The notes beneath the pieces are model-generated. The model did not search any database. It worked only from the letters and a program-made list of their open reading frames with translations, and was not told the DNA's origin. A DNA stretch of 15,494 nucleotides from Chloroflexota bacterium (GTDB lineage: Bacteria > Chloroflexota > Limnocylindria > Limnocylindrales > CSP1-4). This document shows positions 1 to 7,709 of the stretch, piece after piece; position 1 is the stretch's first letter, and every line of letters starts with the position of its first letter. The DNA is taken from the NCBI GenBank assembly GCA_021812735.1, contig JAKAMV010000134.1:1-15494 (forward strand), written 5' to 3'. The position numbers were made by a program, and so were the translations under genes.

Positions 1-62
1 CGCTGACGCTCGCCGCGGGCGCGGGCCTTCGCGGCCGCGGGCCTTCGTCCGCGGCGACCCCC

Positions 63-1175
<1,113 letters not shown>

Positions 1176-1252
1176 CGACGGACCCTCATCGTCGCGCTGT
1201 TGAGCCGGACTCGCGCGTCATCGGCCGGATGCTACCACGCGGAGCGAATGGA

Positions 1253-2113
1253 CTAGAGGGTCGCTGCGCTCGTCTCGGGCGTTGTCCCGGCGGGGCTGAC
1301 CGCCGCCGGCCGGCAGGTGGGAAGGCTGAACGAGACGGCCGCGCCGCTCGGCGTCTCTTCCACCCAGATGCGGCCTCCATGCGCCTCGACGAGCTCCCGG
1401 CACAGGTAGAGCCCGAAGCCGACCCCGGCGCGATCGGACGCTCGCGCGCGGCGGCCTCGATAGAAGGGCTGAAACACGACCTCCCGTTCGTCGTCGTCGA
1501 ACCCGGGGCCATCGTCGCGGACCGTCACGACCACGGCGTCGTCGGCCCGGTGGGCGAGGATCGTGACGGCGCCGTCGGGCGTGGCACCGTGGGTCAACGC
1601 GTTGCGCACCAGATTACGCAGCACTTGGCCGATCCAGAGCGGATCGACGTCGACGAGCGGGAGATCGGGCGCGCGCTGATAGTGGACCTTGCCCGCTTCG
1701 GCGTCGGCGGCGAGCTGCCGGACGAGCCGGCCGACGAGCCATTCCAGCGCCACGGGGCGTCGTCGCAGGACCGGTCGCACGTCGCCGGGGCCGGCCATCT
1801 CGAGGATCTGGTCGGCGAATTCGGTGAGCGTCTCGGTGGCGGCCTGGATCCGTTCGAGGTAGCGGCGCCGGGTGGCGTCGTCGAGCGGCAGATGCAGGAG
1901 GCTCTGGCTGTACCCGCTGATCAGGGCGAGCGTCGCGCGCAGTTCGTGGGAGAGGGCGCCGGCCAGGAGTGGTCGCCAGCCATCGTCCGACCCGAGTTCG
2001 GGCTCGGTCGGGGTGGGCGCGACCGGCCGCTCGGGCGCCACGGCGATGCCCCGCCGCCGGTCGGTCGATGATCCGGCGTCGAGCGCGCGCGCTGTGGGCG
2101 TTCCGGAAACCAT
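1253..2113 (-). CDS. Soluble orphan sensor histidine kinase
   Basis: Two-component histidine kinase of 286 aa without any membrane segment. An N-terminal stretch of about 45 residues looks disordered. A HisKA domain follows with H-box SHELR (phospho-acceptor His56), then the HATPase domain: N-box NLVRNAL (Asn167, Asn171), G1 box DDGPGF (200-205), F-box FQPFYRG and G2 box GVGFGL (230-235). All catalytic boxes are present, so it should autophosphorylate. No PAS, GAF or HAMP sensor domain is seen. The ATG at 2113 is preferred over an in-frame GTG at 2173, because GGAGGAG lies 8 nt before the ATG, while the longer form would read through the terminator hairpin at 2155-2188. No response regulator lies beside it. 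The promoter is not obvious: only about 40 nt separate the terminator from the start codon, so transcription probably enters by read-through. The stimulus is unknown. Confidence 0.9.
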   Translation of the reverse strand: MVSGTPTARALDAGSSTDRRRGIAVAPERPVAPTPTEPELGSDDGWRPLLAGALSHELRATLALISGYSQSLLHLPLDDATRRRYLERIQAATETLTEFADQILEMAGPGDVRPVLRRRPVALEWLVGRLVRQLAADAEAGKVHYQRAPDLPLVDVDPLWIGQVLRNLVRNALTHGATPDGAVTILAHRADDAVVVTVRDDGPGFDDDEREVVFQPFYRGRRARASDRAGVGFGLYLCRELVEAHGGRIWVEETPSGAAVSFSLPTCRPAAVSPAGTTPETSAATL

Positions 2114-2154
2114 CGATGAGACTCCTCCGTTCGGTGGCCCCGCTCGACGGCAAC

Positions 2155-2188
2155 AAAAAACCCGCTCTGACACGTGGCCGGAGCGGGG
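2155..2188 (-). terminator. Intrinsic terminator / possible attenuator before the histidine kinase
   Basis: On the minus strand CCCGCTC (2187-2181) pairs perfectly with GAGCGGG (2167-2161), with a 13-nt loop, followed directly by TTTTTT (2160-2155). This is a textbook rho-independent terminator. It lies 66 nt after the second glpP-like gene stops and 41 nt before the kinase start. It may simply end the glpP operon, or it may act as an attenuator for the kinase and downstream ATPase. Confidence 0.85.
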
Positions 2189-2209
2189 ACTTCACCGAAT
2201 CCTAGTCCC
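2186..2209 (-). promoter_or_regulatory. Alternative hairpin overlapping the terminator arm
   Basis: On the minus strand GGGACT (2209-2204) pairs perfectly with AGTCCC (2191-2186) across a 12-nt loop. Its 3' arm shares two bases (2187-2186) with the 5' arm of the terminator, so the two helices compete at their border. This is the layout of an attenuator leader. No T-box, glycine, TPP, SAM or cobalamin consensus was recognised. The regulatory role is inference. Confidence 0.4.
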
Positions 2210-2253
2210 GAAGACTGAGGCTGCGCTCGTTGTAGCCGACGCGCGGCGCCGTG

Positions 2254-2838
2254 TCAAGAGTCTCGCGGCGCACCGTGTCTCACGGCGTCGACCAGCCGGA
2301 TGGCGACCTCTGGCGCCAAGACCACCGCGTCGGCGCGCTGGAGCAGTCTCCGTGCGAGTTCCGCGCTCCCGATCAGCCCGTAGGCCACCACTGGGCGGGG
2401 CAACCGTGCGAGGTCCTCCGGCAACAGATGCGCGAGCACCGGCCCGGGCGAGATCATGGTGCCGACGCCTGGTCGGCGCGGATGGGCCTCGAGCGACCGG
2501 CCGAGGCCGGTCGAATCGAAGCCAAACACGTGGAGCAGGCCGAGCGCGCCCAGTTCAGCGGCTGCGGCCACCATGGCGGGCCGCCTCGTGAGTACGACAC
2601 CGATGCCGAGCTCGCCGGTCACGAATCGGACCGCCGCCGCGTCGGGGTTGAGCCCCTGCACCGCGTCGAGGTCCACCGCAAGCGGGGGCCGTGCCCGCCC
2701 GGCGGCTGTCACCAACGTCGCGAGGTCGAGGTCCCGCAAGAGCACCGCGTCGGCGAGGGGTTCGGGGACCTGCAGCGGCTCGCGCCCGTCGCTCGCCACG
2801 AGGATCCGCGGCAGGAAGCCGAACCGCTGCTCATCCAA
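2254..2838 (-). CDS. Divergent GlpP-like antiterminator paralogue
   Basis: A 194-aa protein that aligns end to end by eye with the GlpP-like protein encoded just upstream: DLDAVQGLNPD (from residue 56) matches HLDLVDGVRPD, and AYGLI (152-156) matches AGGFI. It lacks the most conserved GlpP features: the EVLPG loop has become MISPG, the second glycine pair is AYG, and the terminal TTSSVNLW motif is replaced by LAPEVAIR. If it keeps the TIM-barrel-like fold, its phosphate-binding site is likely altered. The TTG at 2838 is chosen because GGAGG lies 8 nt upstream and the start overlaps the upstream gene by 8 nt, which implies translational coupling. Possible roles are a partner that forms heterodimers with the canonical GlpP, a regulator with another ligand, or a decaying duplicate that is still open. 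Confidence 0.8.
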   Translation of the reverse strand: MDEQRFGFLPRILVASDGREPLQVPEPLADAVLLRDLDLATLVTAAGRARPPLAVDLDAVQGLNPDAAAVRFVTGELGIGVVLTRRPAMVAAAAELGALGLLHVFGFDSTGLGRSLEAHPRRPGVGTMISPGPVLAHLLPEDLARLPRPVVAYGLIGSAELARRLLQRADAVVLAPEVAIRLVDAVRHGAPRDS

Positions 2839-3421
2839 AGTCGGCCCTCCACAGGTTCACCGAGCTGGTGGTGACGCCGGCGGCCCCGGCTGCCAGCACC
2901 GCACGCGCCTCCGCCTCCGTGCGGATGAAGCCGCCCGCGAGCAGTGGGACGTTCAGCTTCGGCAATGCCGGCGCGATCTCCGGCAGGATGACGCCTGGCA
3001 GCACCTCCACGATGTTTGCGCCGGACTTCGAGACGGCCGCGACGGCAGCGTCCAGCAGGCTGCGGCGGATCAGCAGCAGCCGATGGATGGCCACGACTCC
3101 CTCACGCCGGATGGCCGGCATCAGCTGGCCCTGTGAACTGATGATCGCGTCGACCCCGGCGCGGCCTAGCCAGCTGACCCCGGCCCGGTCCGGGCGGACG
3201 CCGTCGACCAGGTCCAGGTGCACGGCCACCAGCCGGCCGGCGCGGTGGATACGGTTGACGAGCGGTCGCAACGCCAACCCGTCGGCGCGCAGGATGAAGA
3301 TGATCCCCACCCGGCTCTCCAGAGCCTCTTCGAGACGTGACTCGACTGTGATGGCAGCACAGCACGGCGATGCCGCCAGCCGTTCAAGGAACGCCCGCGT
3401 GTTCGACTCCGACGACGCCAC
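2831..3421 (-). CDS. glpP: Glycerol-3-phosphate-responsive antiterminator, GlpP family
   Basis: A 196-aa protein, the usual GlpP length. In Bacillus, GlpP binds glycerol-3-phosphate and then the leader RNA of glp genes, preventing termination. Conserved family blocks appear in order: HLDLVDG (68-74), DAIISSQGQLM (91-101), the HRLLLI segment (113-118), EVLPGVILPEI (139-149), AGGFI (162-166) and TTSSVNLW (184-191). The start is a GTG at 3421 with GGGAGA 5 nt upstream. It overlaps the diverged paralogue downstream by 8 nt, so the two are co-translated. No glpF, glpK or glpD is visible; the nearest plausible target is the attenuator-like terminator at 2155-2188, followed by a kinase and a UgpC-like ATPase. 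Family assignment is firm; the RNA target is inference. Confidence 0.9.
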   Translation of the reverse strand: MASSESNTRAFLERLAASPCCAAITVESRLEEALESRVGIIFILRADGLALRPLVNRIHRAGRLVAVHLDLVDGVRPDRAGVSWLGRAGVDAIISSQGQLMPAIRREGVVAIHRLLLIRRSLLDAAVAAVSKSGANIVEVLPGVILPEIAPALPKLNVPLLAGGFIRTEAEARAVLAAGAAGVTTSSVNLWRADFG

Positions 3422-3662
3422 TTGGGTCTCCCAGCCGACGCCACCGGGGCGTCATGTGCGACGAGCCGCTGCCGATCTGCCCCGCCCGCGGCGCTCCGGA
3501 CGACGCGCCGGCATCGGTTGGGTCCAGCCGCTCGCCCGACTCCGCCGGGAAACGTACATCGCGAGGCGAGTGCACTATAGCCGGGCCGCGGGGGCCGATC
3601 ACGTCATTCCAGGTACCATCGCATCCGTCCACGCGCGACGCTACGAGGGGACGAGGAAGACG
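3422..3662. other. Divergent intergenic region, glpP leader and moaA-side upstream
   Basis: About 240 bases without a convincing gene between the divergent glpP operon (minus) and the moaA side (plus). It holds the TATAGT on the minus strand and a weak TACCAT (3613-3618) on the plus strand that could serve the small ORF. The glpP-side leader is GC-rich; I recognised no known riboswitch and no U-tract terminator in it. Confidence 0.5.
3574..3579 (-). promoter_or_regulatory. Possible -10 element for the glpP operon
   Basis: The minus strand reads TATAGT, one mismatch from TATAAT and conspicuous in a very GC-rich intergenic region. No convincing -35 hexamer stands at 16-18 nt. If used, it gives a leader of about 145 nt before the GTG at 3421. 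Confidence 0.35.
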
Positions 3663-3749
3663 ATGATCGGCCAAATGTTCGAGCGCATGCGGGCCAGGCC
3701 GCAGGAGCCGGCGGCGGCGCAGGAGCCGGCGGCGGTCCCGGCGAGCTGA
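3663..3749 (+). CDS. Possible 28-aa small protein upstream of moaA
   Basis: Short ORF beginning MIGQMFERMRARPQ and ending in an Ala/Pro-rich tail with a repeated QEPAA motif. It has a fair ribosome binding site (GAGGA, 5 nt before the ATG) and ends 39 nt before the moaA start on the same strand. It is not recognised as any family. The repeat reflects a 15-bp direct DNA repeat, so it may be either a real small peptide or a chance frame. If translated it could couple ribosomes onto the poorly initiated moaA. Confidence 0.35.
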   Translation: MIGQMFERMRARPQEPAAAQEPAAVPAS

Positions 3750-3788
3750 CCCCGCGGTGTCCTCCCTCACTCCGTTCGGACGGCTCCC

Positions 3789-4874
3789 GTGAGCGTTGCC
3801 GACCCGGATCCCGCACCGGAGACGCATGCGCCCCTGGGCGCCACGCGTGACGTGGGCGCAGCGCCCCCCGCGCCGCGCGACCTGCTGGGGCGGCCGCTCC
3901 GCGACCTGCGCATCTCGGTCACCGACCGCTGTAACTTCCGCTGCACCTACTGCATGCCACGCGAGGTGTACGGCCTCGACTACGCATTCCTGCCGCGTGC
4001 GGAGATCCTGACGTTCGAGGAGATCGAGCGCCTGGCGCGGCTGTTCGTGCGGCTGGGCGTCACCAAGTTCCGCCTGACCGGCGGCGAGCCGCTCGTCAGA
4101 AAGGGCCTGCCGGACCTGGTGCGCCGGCTCGCCGAGATCGACGGGGTGCGCGACCTGGCGCTGACCACGAATGGGGCGCTGCTGGCGGCGCAGGCCCGTG
4201 CGCTGCGAGACGCGGGGCTGCGCCGCGTCTCGGTCAGCCTCGACTCGCTCGACGACGCGATCTTCGGTGCGATGAACGGGGTCGAGTTCCCGGTACAGCG
4301 CGTCCTCCAGGGCGTCCGCGCGGCGCAGGACGCGGGTCTCGTGCCCCTCAAACTCAACACCGTCGTGAAACGGGGCGTCAACGAGGCGAGCGTCCTCCCG
4401 CTGGCACGCTGGGCGCGCGACAACGGTGTGATCCTGCGCCTCATCGAGTTCATGGACGTGGGCCTGACGAACGGGTGGCGGCTGGAGGACGTGGTGCCCG
4501 CCGCCGAGCTGGTCGCTCTGGTCGACGCCGAGTTTCCGCTGGAGCCGATCCCGCCGGCCTACCCCGGCGAGGTCGCCACGCGCTGGCGCTACCGGGACGG
4601 GGCGGGTGAGATCGGGGTGATCGCGTCGGTGACCCAGCCGTTCTGCGGGGCGTGCACCCGGGCCCGTCTCTCCGCGAAGGGCGAGCTCTTCACGTGCCTC
4701 TTCGCCGCCGGCGGGCTCGACCTGCGGAGGCTCCTCCGCGGCGGCGCCTCCGACGAGGCGATCGAGGCGGCGATCGCCTCGCGCTGGCAGGGCCGCAGCG
4801 ACCGGTACTCAGAGCTGCGCTCGTCGGAGACCACTGGCCTGCGCCGCGTCGAGATGTTCGCCATCGGGGGTTGA
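3789..4874 (+). CDS. moaA: GTP 3',8-cyclase MoaA
   Basis: Radical-SAM enzyme that converts GTP to 3',8-cyclo-7,8-dihydro-GTP, the first step of molybdenum cofactor biosynthesis, in the cytoplasm. The 361-aa protein carries the N-terminal 4Fe-4S motif CNFRCTYC (Cys48, 52, 55), the SAM-binding GGEP (98-101), the C-terminal cluster ligands CGAC plus a distal Cys (Cys286, 289, 303) and the functionally important C-terminal GG. All key residues are intact. The start is taken as the GTG at 3789, giving an extension of about 30 residues rich in Pro/Ala before the conserved core; the ribosome binding site is poor. No other moa, moe or mob gene is present here, so the rest of the pathway must be elsewhere. 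Confidence 0.97.
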   Translation: MSVADPDPAPETHAPLGATRDVGAAPPAPRDLLGRPLRDLRISVTDRCNFRCTYCMPREVYGLDYAFLPRAEILTFEEIERLARLFVRLGVTKFRLTGGEPLVRKGLPDLVRRLAEIDGVRDLALTTNGALLAAQARALRDAGLRRVSVSLDSLDDAIFGAMNGVEFPVQRVLQGVRAAQDAGLVPLKLNTVVKRGVNEASVLPLARWARDNGVILRLIEFMDVGLTNGWRLEDVVPAAELVALVDAEFPLEPIPPAYPGEVATRWRYRDGAGEIGVIASVTQPFCGACTRARLSAKGELFTCLFAAGGLDLRRLLRGGASDEAIEAAIASRWQGRSDRYSELRSSETTGLRRVEMFAIGG

Positions 4875-4887
4875 GCGGTGTGGACGG

Positions 4888-4921
4888 CCTCGGCGCCCGC
4901 GGCAGGCCCGGCGGGCCGAGG
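4888..4921. terminator. GC hairpin between convergent moaA and reductase genes
   Basis: CCTCG plus GCCCGC pairs with GCGGGC plus CGAGG, giving an 11-bp stem interrupted only by a 2-nt bulge, with a 10-nt loop. It lies 14 nt after moaA and 36 nt from the stop of the convergent reductase. There is no U-tract, so it would be a structural or rho-aided bidirectional terminator at most. Confidence 0.45.
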
Positions 4922-4956
4922 CGCGCGATGGCGGCGGGCGGGAGAACGCGTCGCCG

Positions 4957-5883
4957 CTAGAGCGCCCCGACGGTCTCCATCTCGGATGGGTCGAGCCTCC
5001 AGGTCGCCGCCGCCTGCACGTTCTGCCGGACCTGCTCGGCCGAGCTGGCGCTGGCGATGACCGTTGCGACCTCGCCGTGGCTGAGCAGCCAGCCGAGGGC
5101 GAGCTCGAGCAGCGAATGGCCGCGCTCCCGGGCGAAGCCCTCCAGCCGTTCGAGGCGCGCGAAGTTCTCCGCCGTCAGCACACGATCGGCGCGCCGACTT
5201 TCGCCCAGGCGCGCCCCCGGCGGAATCACGCCCGCGCGGTACTTTCCGGTGAGGAAGCCCGACTCGAGCGGGTAGTAGGGGATCAGCCCCAGCCCCAGCG
5301 CGCGGCAGGCCGGCAGGAGTTCCCGCTCGATGTCGCGGGCCAGCAGGTTGTAATGGTCCTGCGCCGAGATCGGCCGCACCAGGTGCCAGGTGCGCGCTGT
5401 CCAGTCCGCGTCGATCATCTGCCAGCCGGCGAAGTTGCTGTAGCCTGCGTAGCGGACCTTGCCGGCCCGCACCAGGTCGTCCAGCGCCTGTAGCGTCTCC
5501 AGGATGGGCGTCCCCGGGTCGGGTTCGTGCAGTTGGTAGAGGTCGATGTAGTCGGTGTTGAGCCGCCGCAGGCTCGCCTCGACCTCCTGCACGATCCAGC
5601 GGCGCGAGGCACCACGCTCGAACGGCGAGTCGTCCATCGGCATGCCGACCTTCGTGGCGAGCACGACCTGCGCGCGGCGCGGCCCGAGCAGCCTGCCGAG
5701 TAGCGTTTCGGACGCCCCCTTCCCGTACACGTCGGCCGTGTCGATGAAGGTGACCCCGAGCTCGAGGGCCTGATCCAGCACCGCGCGGGTCCGCGCCTCG
5801 TCAAGCCGTGTGCCGAAGTTGTTCGCGCCGAGCCCGAGCTCGGAGACGAGCAGTCCCGATTGCCCTAGTCGTCGATACTCCAT
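4957..5883 (-). CDS. Aldo/keto reductase
   Basis: NADPH-dependent oxidoreductase of the aldo/keto reductase superfamily, 308 aa, with a TIM barrel. The catalytic tetrad is complete: Asp48 and Tyr53 (FIDTADVYG), Lys78 (ATKVG) and His119 (YQLHEPD). The start is the ATG at 5883 with GGGAG about 8 nt upstream. A longer open frame to 6042 exists but is rejected because the added part is the out-of-frame tail of a hydrolase pseudogene. It stands alone on the minus strand, convergent with moaA. The substrate cannot be inferred; relatives reduce sugars, ketones and methylglyoxal, and a methylglyoxal synthase is encoded 8 kb away, but that link is only suggestive. Confidence 0.95.
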   Translation of the reverse strand: MEYRRLGQSGLLVSELGLGANNFGTRLDEARTRAVLDQALELGVTFIDTADVYGKGASETLLGRLLGPRRAQVVLATKVGMPMDDSPFERGASRRWIVQEVEASLRRLNTDYIDLYQLHEPDPGTPILETLQALDDLVRAGKVRYAGYSNFAGWQMIDADWTARTWHLVRPISAQDHYNLLARDIERELLPACRALGLGLIPYYPLESGFLTGKYRAGVIPPGARLGESRRADRVLTAENFARLERLEGFARERGHSLLELALGWLLSHGEVATVIASASSAEQVRQNVQAAATWRLDPSEMETVGAL

Positions 5884-5933
5884 CGCCTGCTCCCGATCTG
5901 TTGATCGCCCCGATCGTCTCACAGCGGCGCCCG

Positions 5934-6301
5934 TCAGTGGCAGCGCAACCCCGCCGCAGGCGGCACTGGCTGGAGCAGGTAGGCATCGACAGCCGTGCGG
6001 ACACAGGCGCTCACTGCATAAGCCGGTGTGACCCTCGCCCACGCGCGTGATCAGGTCTGCCGCGGGGAGCTGGTGGGCGACGTTCTGCGCGCAGCCGTTC
6101 GGCGTGGCGGGGGGTCGCCGGTCGAGCCGACGATGTCGAAGCGGGCCAGGAGCCCGGGCGGAAAGAGGGTCGTGGTGTTCTGGCGGACGAAGTCGACGCC
6201 GCCCTCGCCGGGCCCGCCCGGGTTGACGACCAGCGAGCCGATGCGCTGCGCAGGCGTCGGTGGGACGGCGGGCGGACGGCCCTTCTGGCCGCGACCGGCG
6301 G
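5934..6301 (-). pseudogene. Collapsed alpha/beta hydrolase, TAP (tripeptidyl aminopeptidase) family
   Basis: Remnant of a secreted S33/TAP-type hydrolase, usually about 450-520 aa. An N-terminal block reads RIGSLVVNPGGPGEGGVDF and LLARFDIVG (6246 down to 6126). It is joined directly to the C-terminal TAP block: STGDP, then ATPNGCAQNVAHQLPAADL, then RVGEGHTG, then SACVRTAVDAYLL and PAAGLRCH followed by a stop at 5936-5934. The middle of the protein, including the catalytic Ser and Asp regions, is missing. Two further frame breaks exist: a run of six C (6109-6114), where two extra bases shift the frame inside the DPATP motif, and an extra T near 6020. The 5' end is cut off by the deacetylase stop codon at 6302. 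The identification rests on family motifs read in three frames. Confidence 0.85.
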
Positions 6302-7444
6302 CTACGTGGACGGCGAAGCGAGCGGGGTCGGTGGCACGCTGGGACCGTCCGTGGGCGTCGTCGTGGGCATGGTCGCGTCAGGCAACCGGGTCTCGGCCGG
6401 CCGCGGCGTCGGGGTGCGCGTAGGCGCAGGTGTCGGGGCGAGGGTGGGACCGAACGGCACCGGGCCGGGGACCCCGAAGAGCTGCCCGAGGGTCACAAAG
6501 CTGAAGCCGCGGGCCCGATAGTTGGCAATCACCGCGGGCAGTGCCAGCTGCGTCAAGTCGTGGTTCGCGTGCATCAACACGATCGAACCATTGGTGCCAC
6601 GGATCCCGTTGGCGATCAGTTCGGCGACGCTCCCGCGCCCCGTATCGCCGAGCGTGGTGTCCCAGGTGACGACGGCCCGCTCGCCGGCGGCAGCGGCTGC
6701 GCGCAGCACCATCTCGTCGACCGCACCGCCGGGCGGCCGTACGAAGGGCAGCAACGGTCGGCCGACGATGGCGCCCACGACCTCGTTGTCGTGGCGGATG
6801 TCCCACACGTCATGTTCGTAAGGGGCACGTGTCAGGTCCATGTGGTCCCAGGTGTGGTTCGCGACCGGATAGCCGGCCGCCCCGACCGCACGCCAGACCC
6901 AAGGGTATGCCTCCACGGCCTGGCCGATCGGGAAGAAGGTCGCGTTGACGTGCTCCGCCTGCAGGATCGCGAGGATGGCGAGCACGGCCGACGGGCTCCA
7001 GCAGTCGTCGATCGTGAGGGCGACGACGGGGTACGCGCGCGAGCCGGAGCTGACCAGCGGCGCAGCATGGCCGACAGCCGCGAGCTGGGTAGGCGGGTAC
7101 GAGCGGGTGGGCGCCGGGATCGCCGGCAGGCGAGTCGGCACCGGGACTGAGGAAGGCGACGGCGTGACGATGCCGCCGATGGCGGCGCCGCTTGGGCTCG
7201 CCAGGCCGGTTGCACCCGGGACCGATCCGCCCACGCCAGAGCCACTCGGCGGCGCCGTCGAGGGGGGGGCCGAGGCGGTGGCCGGCGGGCCTACGGGCGT
7301 ACGCGGCGTGGCCGCGGCTGGCGACGCGACCGCGTTGCCGCATGCCGCCACAGCGACGAGCAACGCGGCCGTCACCGCGACGGACGCGAGGGTCAAGGCG
7401 CGGTCCGTGCGCACCGTGCAGTTGGAGTGTCTGGCAGCGTGCAT
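6302..7444 (-). CDS. Polysaccharide deacetylase lipoprotein (CE4 family)
   Basis: Predicted cell-surface N-deacetylase of peptidoglycan or another polysaccharide, 380 aa. The N-terminus is a lipoprotein signal: positive residues, a hydrophobic core and the lipobox VAAC (Cys35). About 100 residues rich in Ser/Pro/Thr/Gly form a linker. The NodB domain (about 138-330) has TIDD (catalytic and metal Asp146, Asp147), NHTWDH (metal His197, His201), RPPGG, a WDTTLGD segment and the LMHAN motif. A Pro/Thr-rich tail of about 55 residues follows, which suggests wall crossing. The ATG at 7444 is chosen because AGGAG stands 8 nt upstream and the signal peptide begins there; an upstream in-frame start would bury the signal. 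The first motif is TIDDC rather than the usual TFDDG, an unusual residue next to the active site. The exact substrate is unknown. Confidence 0.92.
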   Translation of the reverse strand: MHAARHSNCTVRTDRALTLASVAVTAALLVAVAACGNAVASPAAATPRTPVGPPATASAPPSTAPPSGSGVGGSVPGATGLASPSGAAIGGIVTPSPSSVPVPTRLPAIPAPTRSYPPTQLAAVGHAAPLVSSGSRAYPVVALTIDDCWSPSAVLAILAILQAEHVNATFFPIGQAVEAYPWVWRAVGAAGYPVANHTWDHMDLTRAPYEHDVWDIRHDNEVVGAIVGRPLLPFVRPPGGAVDEMVLRAAAAAGERAVVTWDTTLGDTGRGSVAELIANGIRGTNGSIVLMHANHDLTQLALPAVIANYRARGFSFVTLGQLFGVPGPVPFGPTLAPTPAPTRTPTPRPAETRLPDATMPTTTPTDGPSVPPTPLASPST

Positions 7445-7657
7445 GGCGCGACTCCTGGCGGCCCGACTCGGTCGGTCAGCATCCGTGCGCGCAGATACGA
7501 GCCCTCCGGCGGGATCGCCCATCTGTACGCCAGGATGCGCCGGATTCGGCCGCGCCACAAGGGCTTCCCGCGGGGCGCGGAAGGCGGCCCGCGGCGACGA
7601 GCGTCTCGGGCCTCGTGTGGCTCCGTCATCTCGCGCAACGACGCATGGGGCGGTCTC

Positions 7658-7709
7658 CCGAGCCGCCGCTGGTGACCGTTATTCCGAGCCGCCGCTAGCG
7701 ACCGTTGCG
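7658..7709. repeat. 26-bp tandem duplication at the yibE/F 3' end
   Basis: Two adjacent copies beginning CCGAGCCGCCGCT (7658 and 7684), followed by near-identical GACCGTT segments, differing at a handful of bases. The stop codon of the YibE/F-like gene (7681-7679) lies at the junction, so the duplication appears to touch the end of the coding region. Confidence 0.7.

Noticed and set aside
1..62. Terminator after the UgpC-like gene made of repeated GCGGGCCTTCG units
   Set aside because: Two 11-bp direct repeats (21-31 and 37-47) and self-complementary GC tracts are present, but no clear single stem or T-run on the minus strand, so function is not supported.
1253..2173. Longer 306-aa form of the histidine kinase starting at a GTG
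   Set aside because: The extra N-terminus would be translated from the terminator hairpin and its T-run; the ATG at 2113 has a strong Shine-Dalgarno.
2155..2220. T-box or other known riboswitch upstream of the histidine kinase
   Set aside because: The terminator and a competing hairpin are there, but the T-box core (GGTGGnACCGCG-like) is missing, as are the glycine, TPP, SAM and cobalamin consensus sequences.
4957..6042. 361-aa aldo/keto reductase with an N-terminal extension
   Set aside because: The extension is Cys-rich nonsense read from the frameshifted tail of the hydrolase pseudogene; the ATG at 5883 has a ribosome binding site and begins the conserved fold.
6302..7558. 418-aa form of the deacetylase
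   Set aside because: It would place 38 residues before a clear lipoprotein signal peptide; the ATG at 7444 has AGGAG at good spacing.
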